Assembly (NCBI GenBank): GCA_019639055.1
Contig: JAHBSP010000012.1
Location: forward strand, 1 to 43,713
Length of the DNA stretch: 43,713 nucleotides
Source: Microbacteriaceae bacterium
Lineage (GTDB): Bacteria > Actinomycetota > Actinomycetes > Actinomycetales > Microbacteriaceae
Direction of reading: 5' to 3'
Part shown: positions 8,488 to 15,643 of the stretch, in pieces
Layout of the letters: each line of letters begins with the position of its first letter
How positions within the stretch are numbered: position 1 is the stretch's first letter
Notes under the pieces: model-generated
Database searches by the model: none
What the model saw: the letters and a program-made list of their open reading frames with translations, nothing else
What the model was told of the DNA's origin: nothing
Translations under genes and position numbers: made by a program

Positions 8488-9234
8488 CCGCTCAGCCCTG
8501 AGAGCCATAGATGCGCCATCTGCACCAAACGCAGAAACCCTACTCAGCGCATTCGCCAAGTTTGCGGCACCTGCCTCCTTCGCGGCTGCGTCATCTGCAA
8601 CCAGTTCAATAAGGAGCGTGAAACTGGAGCGAATTTTTTTGCCGGCTGTTAGGAATTTAGGGGTGCAGGCATCCGCAAGTATTCCAAGTCGTAAAAGCAG
8701 GTGATGCCGGTAGCGAATGTGTGCGAGTTCGTGACTAAGGACCGCCTGAAGTTGCGCAGTGGTTAGCGTTTTTTCAAGAGCATCTGAAACAAAAATTTCA
8801 GCACCTTGCCGGTGAGGGATTGCGAAGGCAGTGGCTTCTGGCGACTCAAAACGCACCAGAGTGTAGTCAGCAAATTCTTCACGAGAAATGGCGATAGCAG
8901 TCGCGCGTTCAGCAACACGACTCTGCGCGATCCCAACTCGCTCATAGCTGGTGGATGCATATGCCACGATTGCGCCAACCCCACCGAGCCCAATCCAAGC
9001 GGCGAAAAACGCAACACCACTCTCGATCGATGCAGACTCGGATGCTCGAATCGCCTCCACAATCGTCAGCGCAAATGCACTAATCACCAGAGTAAAACCG
9101 CCAAGGAATGACACGGTCCAGCACCAGAGTGCCAGCGCTGGAAATCGCACCTGCCATTTTGCGCGGGGGAGCATCCATGCCGAAGTCACTGCCAAAAGAA
9201 TTGCGGCGACGAATAATGCAAGTGCTAGAAGCAT
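8395..9234 (-). CDS. M56 family (BlaR1-like) membrane metallopeptidase
   Basis: A 279-residue protein with three N-terminal membrane helices (about 1-22, 32-62, 73-95), then a zinc protease domain with HELAH (168-172) and a downstream ELVADDAA (third ligand probably E210). There is no C-terminal penicillin-binding sensor domain, so this is a minimal BlaR1/MecR1 relative of the mycobacterial type next to BlaI. It probably cleaves or controls the BlaI repressor encoded four bases upstream. The last 31 residues overlap the convergent DUF5134 gene and are Arg/His-rich and atypical, so the functional C terminus may be shorter. Nothing in the window indicates beta-lactam resistance. Confidence 0.87.
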   Translation of the reverse strand: MLLALALFVAAILLAVTSAWMLPRAKWQVRFPALALWCWTVSFLGGFTLVISAFALTIVEAIRASESASIESGVAFFAAWIGLGGVGAIVAYASTSYERVGIAQSRVAERATAIAISREEFADYTLVRFESPEATAFAIPHRQGAEIFVSDALEKTLTTAQLQAVLSHELAHIRYRHHLLLRLGILADACTPKFLTAGKKIRSSFTLLIELVADDAAAKEAGAANLANALSRVSAFGADGASMALRAERLSQRRWPIHEQVHKRHSKSHETVANHVRSI

Positions 9235-9238
9235 TGTG

Positions 9239-9610
9239 CTATTTCTTTCGCTTCCCCAGTGCTTTGCTTAGAAGATCTATATCGCTCTTGCTCAGATTGC
9301 CAGCGAACTTCAGGAGCGCTTCTTCACGATTCAGGACATCCTCAAGCGCATCGATCATGGTCGCGCTCGCGAGATCCTCACTGGATTTAGTCGCGGTGAA
9401 CTTCACCTTCCGAGGTGAGGTACCACTACGCTCAACCAGGCCCTTAGCTTCTAGGCGATCCAGCACAGTAAGCACAGTAGTGTAGGCCGGTGTCGGGTTA
9501 GAAATCTGTGCCTGAATTTCGGATGCACCGATCGCCTCAGTAGAATTCCACAACGCTTTCAGGATGCTGCTTTCCAGCTCTCCGCGCTCGCGTTTCACTT
9601 CTCCAGCCAT
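9239..9610 (-). CDS. blaI: BlaI/MecI/CopY family repressor
   Basis: A 123-residue protein with the full BlaI family layout: an N-terminal winged helix (ELESSILKALWNSTEAIGASEIQ, then PAYTTVLTVLDRLEAKGLVER), then a C-terminal dimerisation helix with DVLNREEALLKFAGNLSKSDIDLL. Such repressors bind TACA...TGTA palindromes and are removed by M56 proteolysis or by a metal. The sequence does not decide between BlaI and copper-sensing CopY; the CxC motifs of CopY are absent. It starts at ATG 9610 with GGAGG close upstream and is cotranscribed with the M56 gene. An operator-like site at 9630-9642 suggests autoregulation. Confidence 0.9.
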   Translation of the reverse strand: MAGEVKRERGELESSILKALWNSTEAIGASEIQAQISNPTPAYTTVLTVLDRLEAKGLVERSGTSPRKVKFTATKSSEDLASATMIDALEDVLNREEALLKFAGNLSKSDIDLLSKALGKRKK

Positions 9611-9629
9611 TTCGCCTCCTAAAGTAACT

Positions 9630-9642
9630 CTACAATATGTCT
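9630..9642. promoter_or_regulatory. BlaI-like operator upstream of blaI
   Basis: CTACA-ATA-TGTCT shares the CTACA-N3-TGT core with the site at 7690-7702, though its second arm is imperfect. On the minus strand it lies just downstream of a TATTAT/TATAAA -10-like region (about 9643-9652), at the expected transcription start of blaI. This fits autorepression. Confidence 0.55.
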
Positions 9643-9680
9643 ATTTATAATACGAGCTTTGGTTTTTCGAATATTTCGAA

Positions 9681-9686
9681 TAATAT
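9681..9686 (+). promoter_or_regulatory. -10 hexamer, leaderless gene at 9693
   Basis: TAATAT followed by six bases (GGTTAT) and ATG. No Shine-Dalgarno is present. Confidence 0.55.
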
Positions 9687-9692
9687 GGTTAT

Positions 9693-10148
9693 ATGACTGC
9701 GACAGATTTTGTAGAACTCATCAAAAATATTGAAGCAATTGATGCAGAAAATATACCTCCAAGTGGCGCTTCAATTGTTGGGCCAGAGGATCAAAAAGCA
9801 TTCATTCCTGAGACACTTCTCGATGTCTTGATGAAAGCAGCGGAATACATTGCGGTCGGCGAATCTGTGGCAGTGATTCCAAACTCGACTAAATTATCGA
9901 CGCAACAAGCTGCGGATATTTTGGCCATTTCGCGCCCCACCTTCATTAAAATTCTTGAATCTGGAGCGATTCCTTTTGAAACCGTAGGAAGACACCGCAG
10001 AGTGGTGTTGAATGACTTACTAACATACAAGGAGCTTGCGGAAAAGAAGCGAGAACTAGCATTAGACGAATTAGCAAAGGATACAGCTGATAATTTGGAT
10101 ATAGAATTTACAGTTCACACTATAAAACGTTTCCGAATCGGCGACTGA
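9693..10148 (+). CDS. Excisionase-type HTH antitoxin
   Basis: A 151-residue protein. Residues about 67-112 form an excisionase/MerR-like helix-turn-helix (LSTQQAADILAISRPTFIKI, then GAIPFETVGRHRRVVLNDLL). The acidic N-terminal 65 residues resemble the antitoxins that pair with PIN-domain toxins in actinobacteria. The next frame starts at 10148 within its TGA stop (TGATG) with a PIN start, which supports a toxin-antitoxin pair. That toxin is truncated, so this gene is probably an orphan antitoxin. The promoter looks leaderless (TAATAT-N6-ATG). Whether it still represses its own promoter is unknown. Confidence 0.8.
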   Translation: MTATDFVELIKNIEAIDAENIPPSGASIVGPEDQKAFIPETLLDVLMKAAEYIAVGESVAVIPNSTKLSTQQAADILAISRPTFIKILESGAIPFETVGRHRRVVLNDLLTYKELAEKKRELALDELAKDTADNLDIEFTVHTIKRFRIGD

Positions 10149-10357
10149 TGGAAAAACAAACTGCACTTCTTGACACCAATGTCCTCTATAGATTTCATCT
10201 GAATGACCTATTACTTCGATTAGCTTCAAGAGGACTGTTTAAGCCAATTAGGAGCGATTTACCAACTTAGGAATTGAGCACTAGCTCTAGCAGCACCGCT
10301 ACGGACAGAGTAGAGATTCCTCTAGATTCAGATTTCTGGAACAGCCTAGGATTTTGA
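10148..10357 (+). pseudogene. PIN-domain toxin remnant
   Basis: An ATG overlapping the antitoxin stop opens a 40-codon frame (10148-10270) with a classic PIN N terminus, ALLDTNVLYRFHLNDLLLRL and LFKPIRSD, including the first catalytic Asp. It ends at TAG 10268-10270 where the family normally continues for over 100 residues. After the TAG the same frame stays open to TGA 10355-10357, with 28 codons that do not look like PIN sequence (ending LDSDFWNSLGF). That stop overlaps the ATG of the next gene. It looks like a deletion scar joining a PIN start to the tail of another gene. A functional toxin is not expected. Confidence 0.72.
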
Positions 10358-10599
10358 TGTCATACGAAGATTTGGTTAGAGAAATAGTAAATTCTCTCGC
10401 TCCAGTTAATGGAGCGGCATTTACTGTATCTACGCTTGCGGATATAGATAATGGCGAGCCAGAAGTTGCTTTGGAACTAGTGCTTTATGAAGCTGAAATA
10501 CCAAAGAAATTCTTGACAGATGAACAGATAACGAGAATTCTCGATGCAACTAGACCATCTGATTATCTTGGAAAAGAAATACTAGAAATCCTTTCATAA
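10357..10599 (+). CDS. Small acidic protein, possible immunity protein
   Basis: An 80-residue acidic, helix-rich protein (SYEDLVREIVNSLAP, then DIDNGEPEVALELVLYEAEIP, and a C-terminal helix pair). Size, acidity and the EVALELVLYE region recall MafI-like or other small immunity proteins of polymorphic toxins, but I cannot confirm the family. The ATG at 10357 is preferred over the adjacent TTG at 10354 because it overlaps the stop of the preceding in-frame tail (TGATG). The position directly after a broken toxin tail is what an orphaned immunity gene would show. Confidence 0.6.
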   Translation: MSYEDLVREIVNSLAPVNGAAFTVSTLADIDNGEPEVALELVLYEAEIPKKFLTDEQITRILDATRPSDYLGKEILEILS

Positions 10600-10770
10600 A
10601 ACTTCACATTTGTGGCATTTCTATTCTTAAACCAAATCTCAGGAGTCTATGCAAAGGATTCTATTTATCTTCTTTTCATAACAATTCTATCAAGAGGCTT
10701 TAGCCATGTCCCGGCGCTACTTCTTGGCTTGTGACTTAGGACACATACGGATTCTTCACCACCACAACAC

Positions 10771-10802
10771 AAAATGGTCGAGTAATAATACTCGACCATT
10801 TT
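10771..10802 (-). terminator. Terminator of tRNA-Lys
   Basis: A 14-bp perfect stem (AAAATGGTCGAGTA / TACTCGACCATTTT) with loop ATAA. On the minus strand it begins 4 bases after the tRNA 3' end and runs into TTTTGTGTTG. The stretch 10600-10770 upstream of it holds no gene or motif that I can support. Confidence 0.8.
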
Positions 10803-10805
10803 CTG

Positions 10806-10878
10806 TAGGCCCGGCGGGGCTCGAACCCGCGACCCACGGATTAAAAGTCCGCTGCTCTACCAACTGAGCTACAGGCCC
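10806..10878 (-). tRNA. tRNA-Lys (TTT)
   Basis: The minus strand folds as a cloverleaf: acceptor GGGCCTG / CGGGCCT (two G-T pairs), D-arm GCTCAGTTGGTAGAGC, anticodon loop CTTTTAA with anticodon TTT, T-arm GCGGG-TTCGAGC-CCCGC and discriminator A. CCA is not encoded (the genome continues CAG). Confidence 0.95.
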
Positions 10879-10970
10879 GCGAAAAACGCAATCTTAACTC
10901 TACCGGTTAGAGTTTGCTGTTTTTGCGCATTCTTTGAAAAAACCGGGATTCATCTAAGAAAGTTTTTAGT

Positions 10971-11047
10971 GCCGAGCCACAAAACGCCTCTCGGCGCGAG
11001 ATCCGCTCGTAGCGGCTAGTTTTGGAGCCCGGGGTTCGTGACTCGGC
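10971..11047. other. Structured intergenic element, multi-hairpin
   Basis: This 77-base GC-rich block has a nested, cross-like fold. The outer stem is GCCGAG-C-CAC / GTG-A-CTCGGC (10971-10980 with 11038-11047). Inside is AAAAC / GTTTT (10981-10985 with 11019-11023). Within that are two hairpins, TCTCG-GCG-CGAGA (10989-11001) and CCGCT-CGT-AGCGG (11003-11015). A fourth GC-rich arm lies at 11025-11037. It sits between tRNA-Lys and the 3' end of pstB. It is not a standard tRNA (no T8 or D-loop consensus). It could be a small mobile palindrome, a decayed tRNA-like element, or RNA structure at the pst operon end. Confidence 0.5.
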
Positions 11048-11090
11048 TAGATAATTATAGCCACCGAGGTTGGACAGTGCCAGAGAAACT

Positions 11091-11870
11091 TTAACCGAAA
11101 CGACCTGAAACGTAATCTTCAGTGGATTTCTGGCTAGGGTTGGAAAACATCACTGAGGTGCTGTCGTATTCAATCAATTTTCCGGGCAATCCGCTTCCTG
11201 CAATGTTGAAGAATGCAGTCCGGTCAGATACTCGAGAAGCCTGCTGCATGTTGTGGGTCACAATCACTATCGTGTACTCATTTTTCAGTTCAGTGATTAA
11301 ATCCTCTATAGCGAGCGTGGAGATTGGGTCAAGAGCAGAGCAAGGCTCATCCATTAGGAGAACTTCTGGTTTTACCGCAATAGCACGAGCAATACATAGA
11401 CGTTGTTGCTGCCCACCCGACAGTGACGCTCCAGGCTTGTCGAGTCTGTCTTTTACCTCTTTCCAGAGGTTAGCGCCACGGAGCGACTCCTCGGCGATGT
11501 CATCGGCATCGTTTTTAGACATTTTTCGATTATTTAGTCGGATGCCTGCAAGCACATTTTCTTTAATCGACATAGTTGGGAATGGGTTTGGTCGCTGGAA
11601 AACCATACCAACCTGCCTGCGCACATCCACAGGATCGATTCCTGGAGCATACAGATTCTCACCGTCCATCAATACTTGACCAGTTACACGAGCGCCCGGC
11701 ACAACTTCATGCATCCGGTTTAGCGTCCTGATGAATGTGGACTTTCCGCAACCTGATGGGCCAATTAGCGCGGTAACGCTTCTTGGCTCTATGGTCATAT
11801 CTACACCCTCAACCGCTAGAAAGTCACCGTAGTAAACGTTCAGGTTATCGACTTCAATTCGCTTAGACAT
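11091..11870 (-). CDS. pstB: Phosphate ABC transporter ATPase PstB
   Basis: A 259-residue ABC ATPase of standard PstB length: Walker [10 protein letters not shown] (37-45), [12 protein letters not shown] typical of PstB (91-102), signature LSGGQQQR (150-157), Walker B LLMDEP (171-176) and the switch His in THNMQQ. It powers phosphate import through PstC/PstA. It is last in the phoU-pstS-pstC-pstA-pstB operon, 12 bases after pstA, with ATG at 11870. No simple terminator follows; the structured element at 10971-11047 lies about 45 bases downstream. Confidence 0.97.
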   Translation of the reverse strand: MSKRIEVDNLNVYYGDFLAVEGVDMTIEPRSVTALIGPSGCGKSTFIRTLNRMHEVVPGARVTGQVLMDGENLYAPGIDPVDVRRQVGMVFQRPNPFPTMSIKENVLAGIRLNNRKMSKNDADDIAEESLRGANLWKEVKDRLDKPGASLSGGQQQRLCIARAIAVKPEVLLMDEPCSALDPISTLAIEDLITELKNEYTIVIVTHNMQQASRVSDRTAFFNIAGSGLPGKLIEYDSTSVMFSNPSQKSTEDYVSGRFG

Positions 11871-11882
11871 TATTCCTCTTAT

Positions 11883-12815
11883 TTATCTTGAGCTCTTGTT
11901 GGTGGAAAAGAATCGGGCCACTAACCTGGCAATAAGGTTTAGCAACATCACAATAATGATTAGTGTCAGAGCACCAGCCCATGCTCGGCTGATATCTGGT
12001 TCTGGTGGAGTTCCCTGGCTCACGTAGCTGCGGTAAACAAAGAGTGGGAGAGTGTTCATGCGCTCGCTAAACAGGTTGTAGTTCATTGAATCTGCAAAGC
12101 CTGCGGTTACAAGCAGCGGCGCGGTTTCACCGATTACTCGCGCGATCGCGAGCATAACACCGGTGACAATTCCAGCTAGGGATGTCGGGAGCACCACCCG
12201 AAGCACCGTCAGCCATTTAGGCACACCGAGTGCAAACGATGCCTCGCGCAGTTCATTCGGAACTAGGCGAAGCATTTCCTCGCTAGAGCGCACAACTACT
12301 GGAATCATCAATAGACTCAGTGCCACAGCGCCCATGAAACCCATGCGCACACTAGGCCCAAATATCATTGCGAAAAGTGCGAAGGCGAACAAACCAGCCA
12401 CGATTGAGGGGATTCCTGTCATCACATCGACTAGAAAAGTGATTGCTTTAGCTAAGCGACCTCGGCCGTATTCAACAAGGTAAATCGCGGTCATCACACC
12501 AATTGGCACAGAGATTACAGTCGCGGCTAGAGTAATCTGCAGGGTTCCAATAATCGCGTGTAGCGCCCCACCGCCTTCACCAACAACGTTGCGCATAGAG
12601 CTAGTGAAGAATTCAGCGTCGAAACGTTCCATGCCGTTTGCAACAACGGTGATTGTCAAAGAAATGAGCGGGATAATTGCAACAACAAAAGCCAAGCTCA
12701 CCAGAATGGTTACCATCCTGTCTTTGACTTTGCGCCAAACGGCGGAGCTCTGAGTTCTTTTACGGATGTCTAGCAGCTCACTTTTTGCTGTGTCCTTGAC
12801 TGCGGTATCTGTCAT
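11883..12815 (-). CDS. pstA: Phosphate ABC transporter permease PstA
   Basis: About 310 residues with six membrane helices after a 30-residue charged N terminus, and a cytoplasmic EAA-type loop REASFALGVPKWLTVLRVVLP. It forms the membrane channel with PstC. The frame is open further upstream to 12857, but the ATG at 12815 sits in a TAATG overlap with the pstC stop, and the protein then begins MTDTAVKD, so this start is chosen. Tight coupling to pstC fits equimolar assembly. Confidence 0.95.
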   Translation of the reverse strand: MTDTAVKDTAKSELLDIRKRTQSSAVWRKVKDRMVTILVSLAFVVAIIPLISLTITVVANGMERFDAEFFTSSMRNVVGEGGGALHAIIGTLQITLAATVISVPIGVMTAIYLVEYGRGRLAKAITFLVDVMTGIPSIVAGLFAFALFAMIFGPSVRMGFMGAVALSLLMIPVVVRSSEEMLRLVPNELREASFALGVPKWLTVLRVVLPTSLAGIVTGVMLAIARVIGETAPLLVTAGFADSMNYNLFSERMNTLPLFVYRSYVSQGTPPEPDISRAWAGALTLIIIVMLLNLIARLVARFFSTNKSSR

Positions 12816-13753
12816 TAGTTCGCTCCCGAGAATTCTGCTCTGCGGTTCACTATCCATCTAGCTGCAGCATTCACCAGGAAGGTAACTATGAACAGAATCA
12901 AGCCTGTGGCGATCAAAACATTCACGTTCATCCCGTATGCTTCCGGAAACTGGAGTGCGATGTTGGCCGCAATTGTTGATGGGTTGTTACTGGTCAGTAA
13001 GTTTATTGTTACCGCTCCGGTTGCTGACAGCACCATTGCCACAGCCATTGTTTCACCTAGGGCACGGCCCAGACCGAGCATGGCCGCTGAGATAATCCCG
13101 CTGCGCCCGAATGGCAACACAGCCATGCGAATCATTTCCCAGCGGGTGGCGCCTAGAGCTACTGCTGCTTCTTCATGAAGTCTCGGAGTTTGGAGGAAAA
13201 TCTCTCGAGTAATTGCGGTAATTATCGGCAAAATCATTACGGCCAAGACTAGGGCGGCTGTCAGGATGGTCCGACCGGTTCCGGATACTCTCTCACCCGC
13301 GAAGAAGGGGATCCAGTGCAGGTTGTCGAATAGCCATGCGTAGAAAGGTTGCACAGCTGGAGCTAGAACAAGGATGCCCCACAGCCCGAAAACTACGGAA
13401 GGAACGGCAGCCAGTAAATCTATAACGTAACCTAGGCCGTTAGCAATTTTTCTTGGTGCATAGTGGGTGATAAAGAGTGCAATCCCTAGTGATACTGGCA
13501 CCGCGAATAATAGTGCCAAGAATGCCGCCCACATGGTTCCGAAAACCAGTGGCCAGGCGTATTCCCAGAAGCTTTTGCCTCTGAAAATAGATGTGGTGTC
13601 CGGGTCTGCGAGCATCCCCGGAACACCTTCAAAGATCAGAAACAGCGCGACTGCTGCTAGTGCCACCAGGATGAGGCTTCCTGCAACTTTGGCTAGTCTG
13701 GCGAAGATGCGATCGCTTCTTCTAAAGTCTTGCTGTTTCTGATCCTTGTTCAT
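12815..13753 (-). CDS. pstC: Phosphate ABC transporter permease PstC
   Basis: A 312-residue permease with a basic N terminus (KDQKQQDFRRSDR), about six membrane helices and the EAA loop EEAAVALGATRWEMIRMAVLP. It pairs with PstA in the inner membrane and receives phosphate from PstS. It starts with ATG at 13753, 27 bases after pstS, and its TAA overlaps the pstA ATG by one base. Confidence 0.95.
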   Translation of the reverse strand: MNKDQKQQDFRRSDRIFARLAKVAGSLILVALAAVALFLIFEGVPGMLADPDTTSIFRGKSFWEYAWPLVFGTMWAAFLALLFAVPVSLGIALFITHYAPRKIANGLGYVIDLLAAVPSVVFGLWGILVLAPAVQPFYAWLFDNLHWIPFFAGERVSGTGRTILTAALVLAVMILPIITAITREIFLQTPRLHEEAAVALGATRWEMIRMAVLPFGRSGIISAAMLGLGRALGETMAVAMVLSATGAVTINLLTSNNPSTIAANIALQFPEAYGMNVNVLIATGLILFIVTFLVNAAARWIVNRRAEFSGAN

Positions 13754-13780
13754 CTTTTTGTCCAGTGAATCGTTTGTCGA

Positions 13781-14875
13781 TTACTTGATTAGCGCGATTG
13801 TTGCTTCAACCTGAGCGCGAAGGCTGCTGGAGATTGGTGCGCTACCTGCGTTGTCTGCAGCTGCCTGCTGACCTGCTTCGCTAGCCATGTGTGAGAAGTA
13901 TGCCTTCACTAGTTCGCCCTTTGCTGGGTCTACGTAGGTTTCACATCCGACAAGGTAGCTGATAAGGATCAGTGGGTATGCTCCAGCCTTGGTGGTGCTG
14001 CGGTTGATGGTGAACGCTAGGTCGCCACTGGTGCGTCCTGACTCTAGGGAGCTGTCATCAACAACTGCCGCTGCCGCTGCAGGGCTGAATGGTGTGTAGG
14101 AGTCTCCTACTTTCAGTGCTACTGTTCCGAGATCGCCAGCACGTGAGGCGTCTAGGTAACCGATGTAGCCTTCGCCACCGCTAATTGCGGTAACGACACC
14201 ACTTGTTTCGCTAGCTGCTTCACCCTGGCTCTTGAGTTCCTCTGGCCAGTCACCTGAAACGTCCCAAGTCCATGCGTTTGGAGCAGCCTTCTTTAGGTAG
14301 TCCACGAAGTTCTCGGTTGTTCCTGAGTTCTCACCACGGAAAACGTAGGTGATTGCTAGGTCTGGAAGGGTTACACCAGCGTTTTGTGAAGCGATAGCTG
14401 GATCGTTCCACTTGGTTACCTGACCTGAGAAGATCTTTGCAAGAGTCTCAGCGTCTAGGTTGATTGAGTTGATACCTTCAAGTTTGAAAGCGATAGCGAT
14501 TGGGGAGATGTAGAGCGGTAGCTCAACAAGTCCAGAATCTGCTGCACATCCCACAAAAGTTTTGTCCTGAATTTCAGAGGTTTTGAATGCGCGGTCTGAA
14601 CCAGCGAAATCAACAGAACCAGCCGCGAAAGCGTCGCGACCAGCACCAGAACCGCCACCGTCATAGTTAACGGTTACTGCCTGGTTTGCTGTCTGGAAAC
14701 CAGCGCGCCATGCGTCCTGGGCTTTGCCCTGGCTGGATGCGCCTGAACCGTTCAGAGTGCCACTTAGGCTTGGAACTTCTGGATCGGTTGGTTCTTCGTT
14801 AGCTGCACAACCTGCGAGAAGTAGTGCGCTTACTGCGGTCACGGCAGCGATACTGCCTAGCCGGATTGTTTTCAT
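13781..14875 (-). CDS. pstS: Phosphate-binding lipoprotein PstS
   Basis: About 364 residues with a lipoprotein signal ending in LLLAGC (acylated Cys23). The mature protein has PstS motifs: LNGSGASSQGKAQDAW (ligand loop), DGGGSGAGRDAF and VFRGENSGTTENF. It captures phosphate outside the membrane and hands it to PstC/PstA. The frame extends upstream to 14890, but ATG 14875 overlaps the phoU TAA (TAATG) and follows GGGAAAGGAAA, so it is preferred. Confidence 0.96.
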   Translation of the reverse strand: MKTIRLGSIAAVTAVSALLLAGCAANEEPTDPEVPSLSGTLNGSGASSQGKAQDAWRAGFQTANQAVTVNYDGGGSGAGRDAFAAGSVDFAGSDRAFKTSEIQDKTFVGCAADSGLVELPLYISPIAIAFKLEGINSINLDAETLAKIFSGQVTKWNDPAIASQNAGVTLPDLAITYVFRGENSGTTENFVDYLKKAAPNAWTWDVSGDWPEELKSQGEAASETSGVVTAISGGEGYIGYLDASRAGDLGTVALKVGDSYTPFSPAAAAAVVDDSSLESGRTSGDLAFTINRSTTKAGAYPLILISYLVGCETYVDPAKGELVKAYFSHMASEAGQQAAADNAGSAPISSSLRAQVEATIALIK

Positions 14876-15522
14876 TATTTCCTTTCCCATTCACCTGTTG
14901 CTAGGTAGATGACTTTCTTCGCGATACTGACCGCGTGGTCAGCGAATCGTTCGTGGTAGCGGCTAATCAGCGTTGCATCCACAGTCGTTGCCGCGGAGTG
15001 CTGCCAGTTAGAGCTGAGCACGGTATCGAAGACTGAAACATGCAGTTCGTCAATCAGGTCATCTTTGTCTCTGATTGCGTTTGCAATGTTCAAATCCTGG
15101 GTTTGGAGAAGTTCAACGAGCATCCGCACAATCTCTTTATTGGCATCGCCCATCCTGGTGAAAGTGTTTTTGAGAGCCTTAGGGGCCACCTTCTCTGGGT
15201 AGCGAAGGCGGGCAAGTTCGGCAATGTGCTCTGCCATATCCCCCATGCGCTCAAGGGATGCGCTAATACGTAGTGCTGAAACTACTGTGCGGAGGTCCCT
15301 AGCTACCGGGGATTGCCTGGCCAGAATCTCGATTGCAAGTTCGTCAATTTCTACGGCTGCGGCATCAATCGTGTTATCTGCCTCGATAACGAACTCGGCC
15401 ATTTCTACGTCCGACTTAGAAAAAGCTTTTGTCGCTTTGGTGAAGGATTTCTCAACTAGTTCAGCGAGTTCAATGAGCCCATCCTGGAGGCTCGCCATTT
15501 CTGCTTGGAATACTTTTCTCAT
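14875..15522 (-). CDS. phoU: Phosphate signalling protein PhoU
   Basis: About 215 residues, all-helical with two PhoU repeats, each carrying the acidic metal-binding type of motif (VIEADNTIDAAAVEIDELA in the first half and DKDDLIDELHV in the second). PhoU links Pst activity to the SenX3-type kinase and dampens the phosphate response. ATG 15522 (MRKVFQAEM) is preferred to the TTG at 15528 because family members begin MRxxY/F. It is first in the pst operon here, an order different from enterobacteria where phoU is last. PHO-box-like repeats lie 40-110 bases upstream. Confidence 0.94.
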   Translation of the reverse strand: MRKVFQAEMASLQDGLIELAELVEKSFTKATKAFSKSDVEMAEFVIEADNTIDAAAVEIDELAIEILARQSPVARDLRTVVSALRISASLERMGDMAEHIAELARLRYPEKVAPKALKNTFTRMGDANKEIVRMLVELLQTQDLNIANAIRDKDDLIDELHVSVFDTVLSSNWQHSAATTVDATLISRYHERFADHAVSIAKKVIYLATGEWERK

Positions 15523-15564
15523 AATCAAACCAATCGGTGTTTGATTCCATGTTCGAGTCCAAAA

Positions 15565-15636
15565 GTTAACAGTTGGTTACTTAGCGTTTAACACGAGGCT
15601 AAGTTTTGTACAAGGAGTAGTAACCAACTTGTAACC
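15565..15636. promoter_or_regulatory. PHO-box-like repeats between phoU and senX3
   Basis: GTAACC-AACTT-GTAACC on the plus strand (15620-15636) is a direct repeat with an 11-base period, the spacing of actinobacterial PhoP/RegX3 boxes. A mirror copy on the minus strand (15580 down to 15565) reads GTAACC-AACTG-TTAAC. The two copies form a 10-bp perfect inverted repeat, AGTTGGTTAC (15571-15580) and GTAACCAACT (15620-15629). Each copy points towards one of the divergent operons, which suggests RegX3 control of both. Confidence 0.65.
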
Positions 15637-15637
15637 T
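15632..15637 (+). promoter_or_regulatory. -10 hexamer candidate of senX3
   Basis: TAACCT followed by six bases and GTG 15644. It overlaps the second PHO-like repeat, so RegX3 bound there would compete with polymerase. No Shine-Dalgarno is close enough (AAGGAG at 15612-15617 is 26 bases away). Confidence 0.4.
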
Positions 15638-15643
15638 ATAAGT

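Noticed and set aside
8395..9610. Beta-lactam resistance operon (BlaR1-BlaI)
   Set aside because: The M56 protein has no penicillin-binding sensor domain and there is no beta-lactamase or PBP2a-type gene nearby; the neighbours are copper and oxidase-assembly genes.
9693..10599. A functional complete VapBC-like toxin-antitoxin system
   Set aside because: The toxin frame stops after 40 codons and lacks the later PIN acidic residues.
10600..10805. Short frame from ATG 10709 running into the tRNA-Lys region
   Set aside because: It reads into the tRNA and the terminator hairpin, has no ribosome site and no family-like sequence.
10896..10914. AACTCTA/TAGAGTT hairpin as a terminator
   Set aside because: It lies upstream of tRNA-Lys on the minus strand with no T-run in the useful direction; more likely promoter-proximal sequence or chance.
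10971..11047. A second tRNA or an integron attC site
   Set aside because: The acceptor-like stem is not followed by TA and a D-loop, no standard T-loop pairs correctly, and the RYYYAAC/GTTRRRY core sites of attC are absent.
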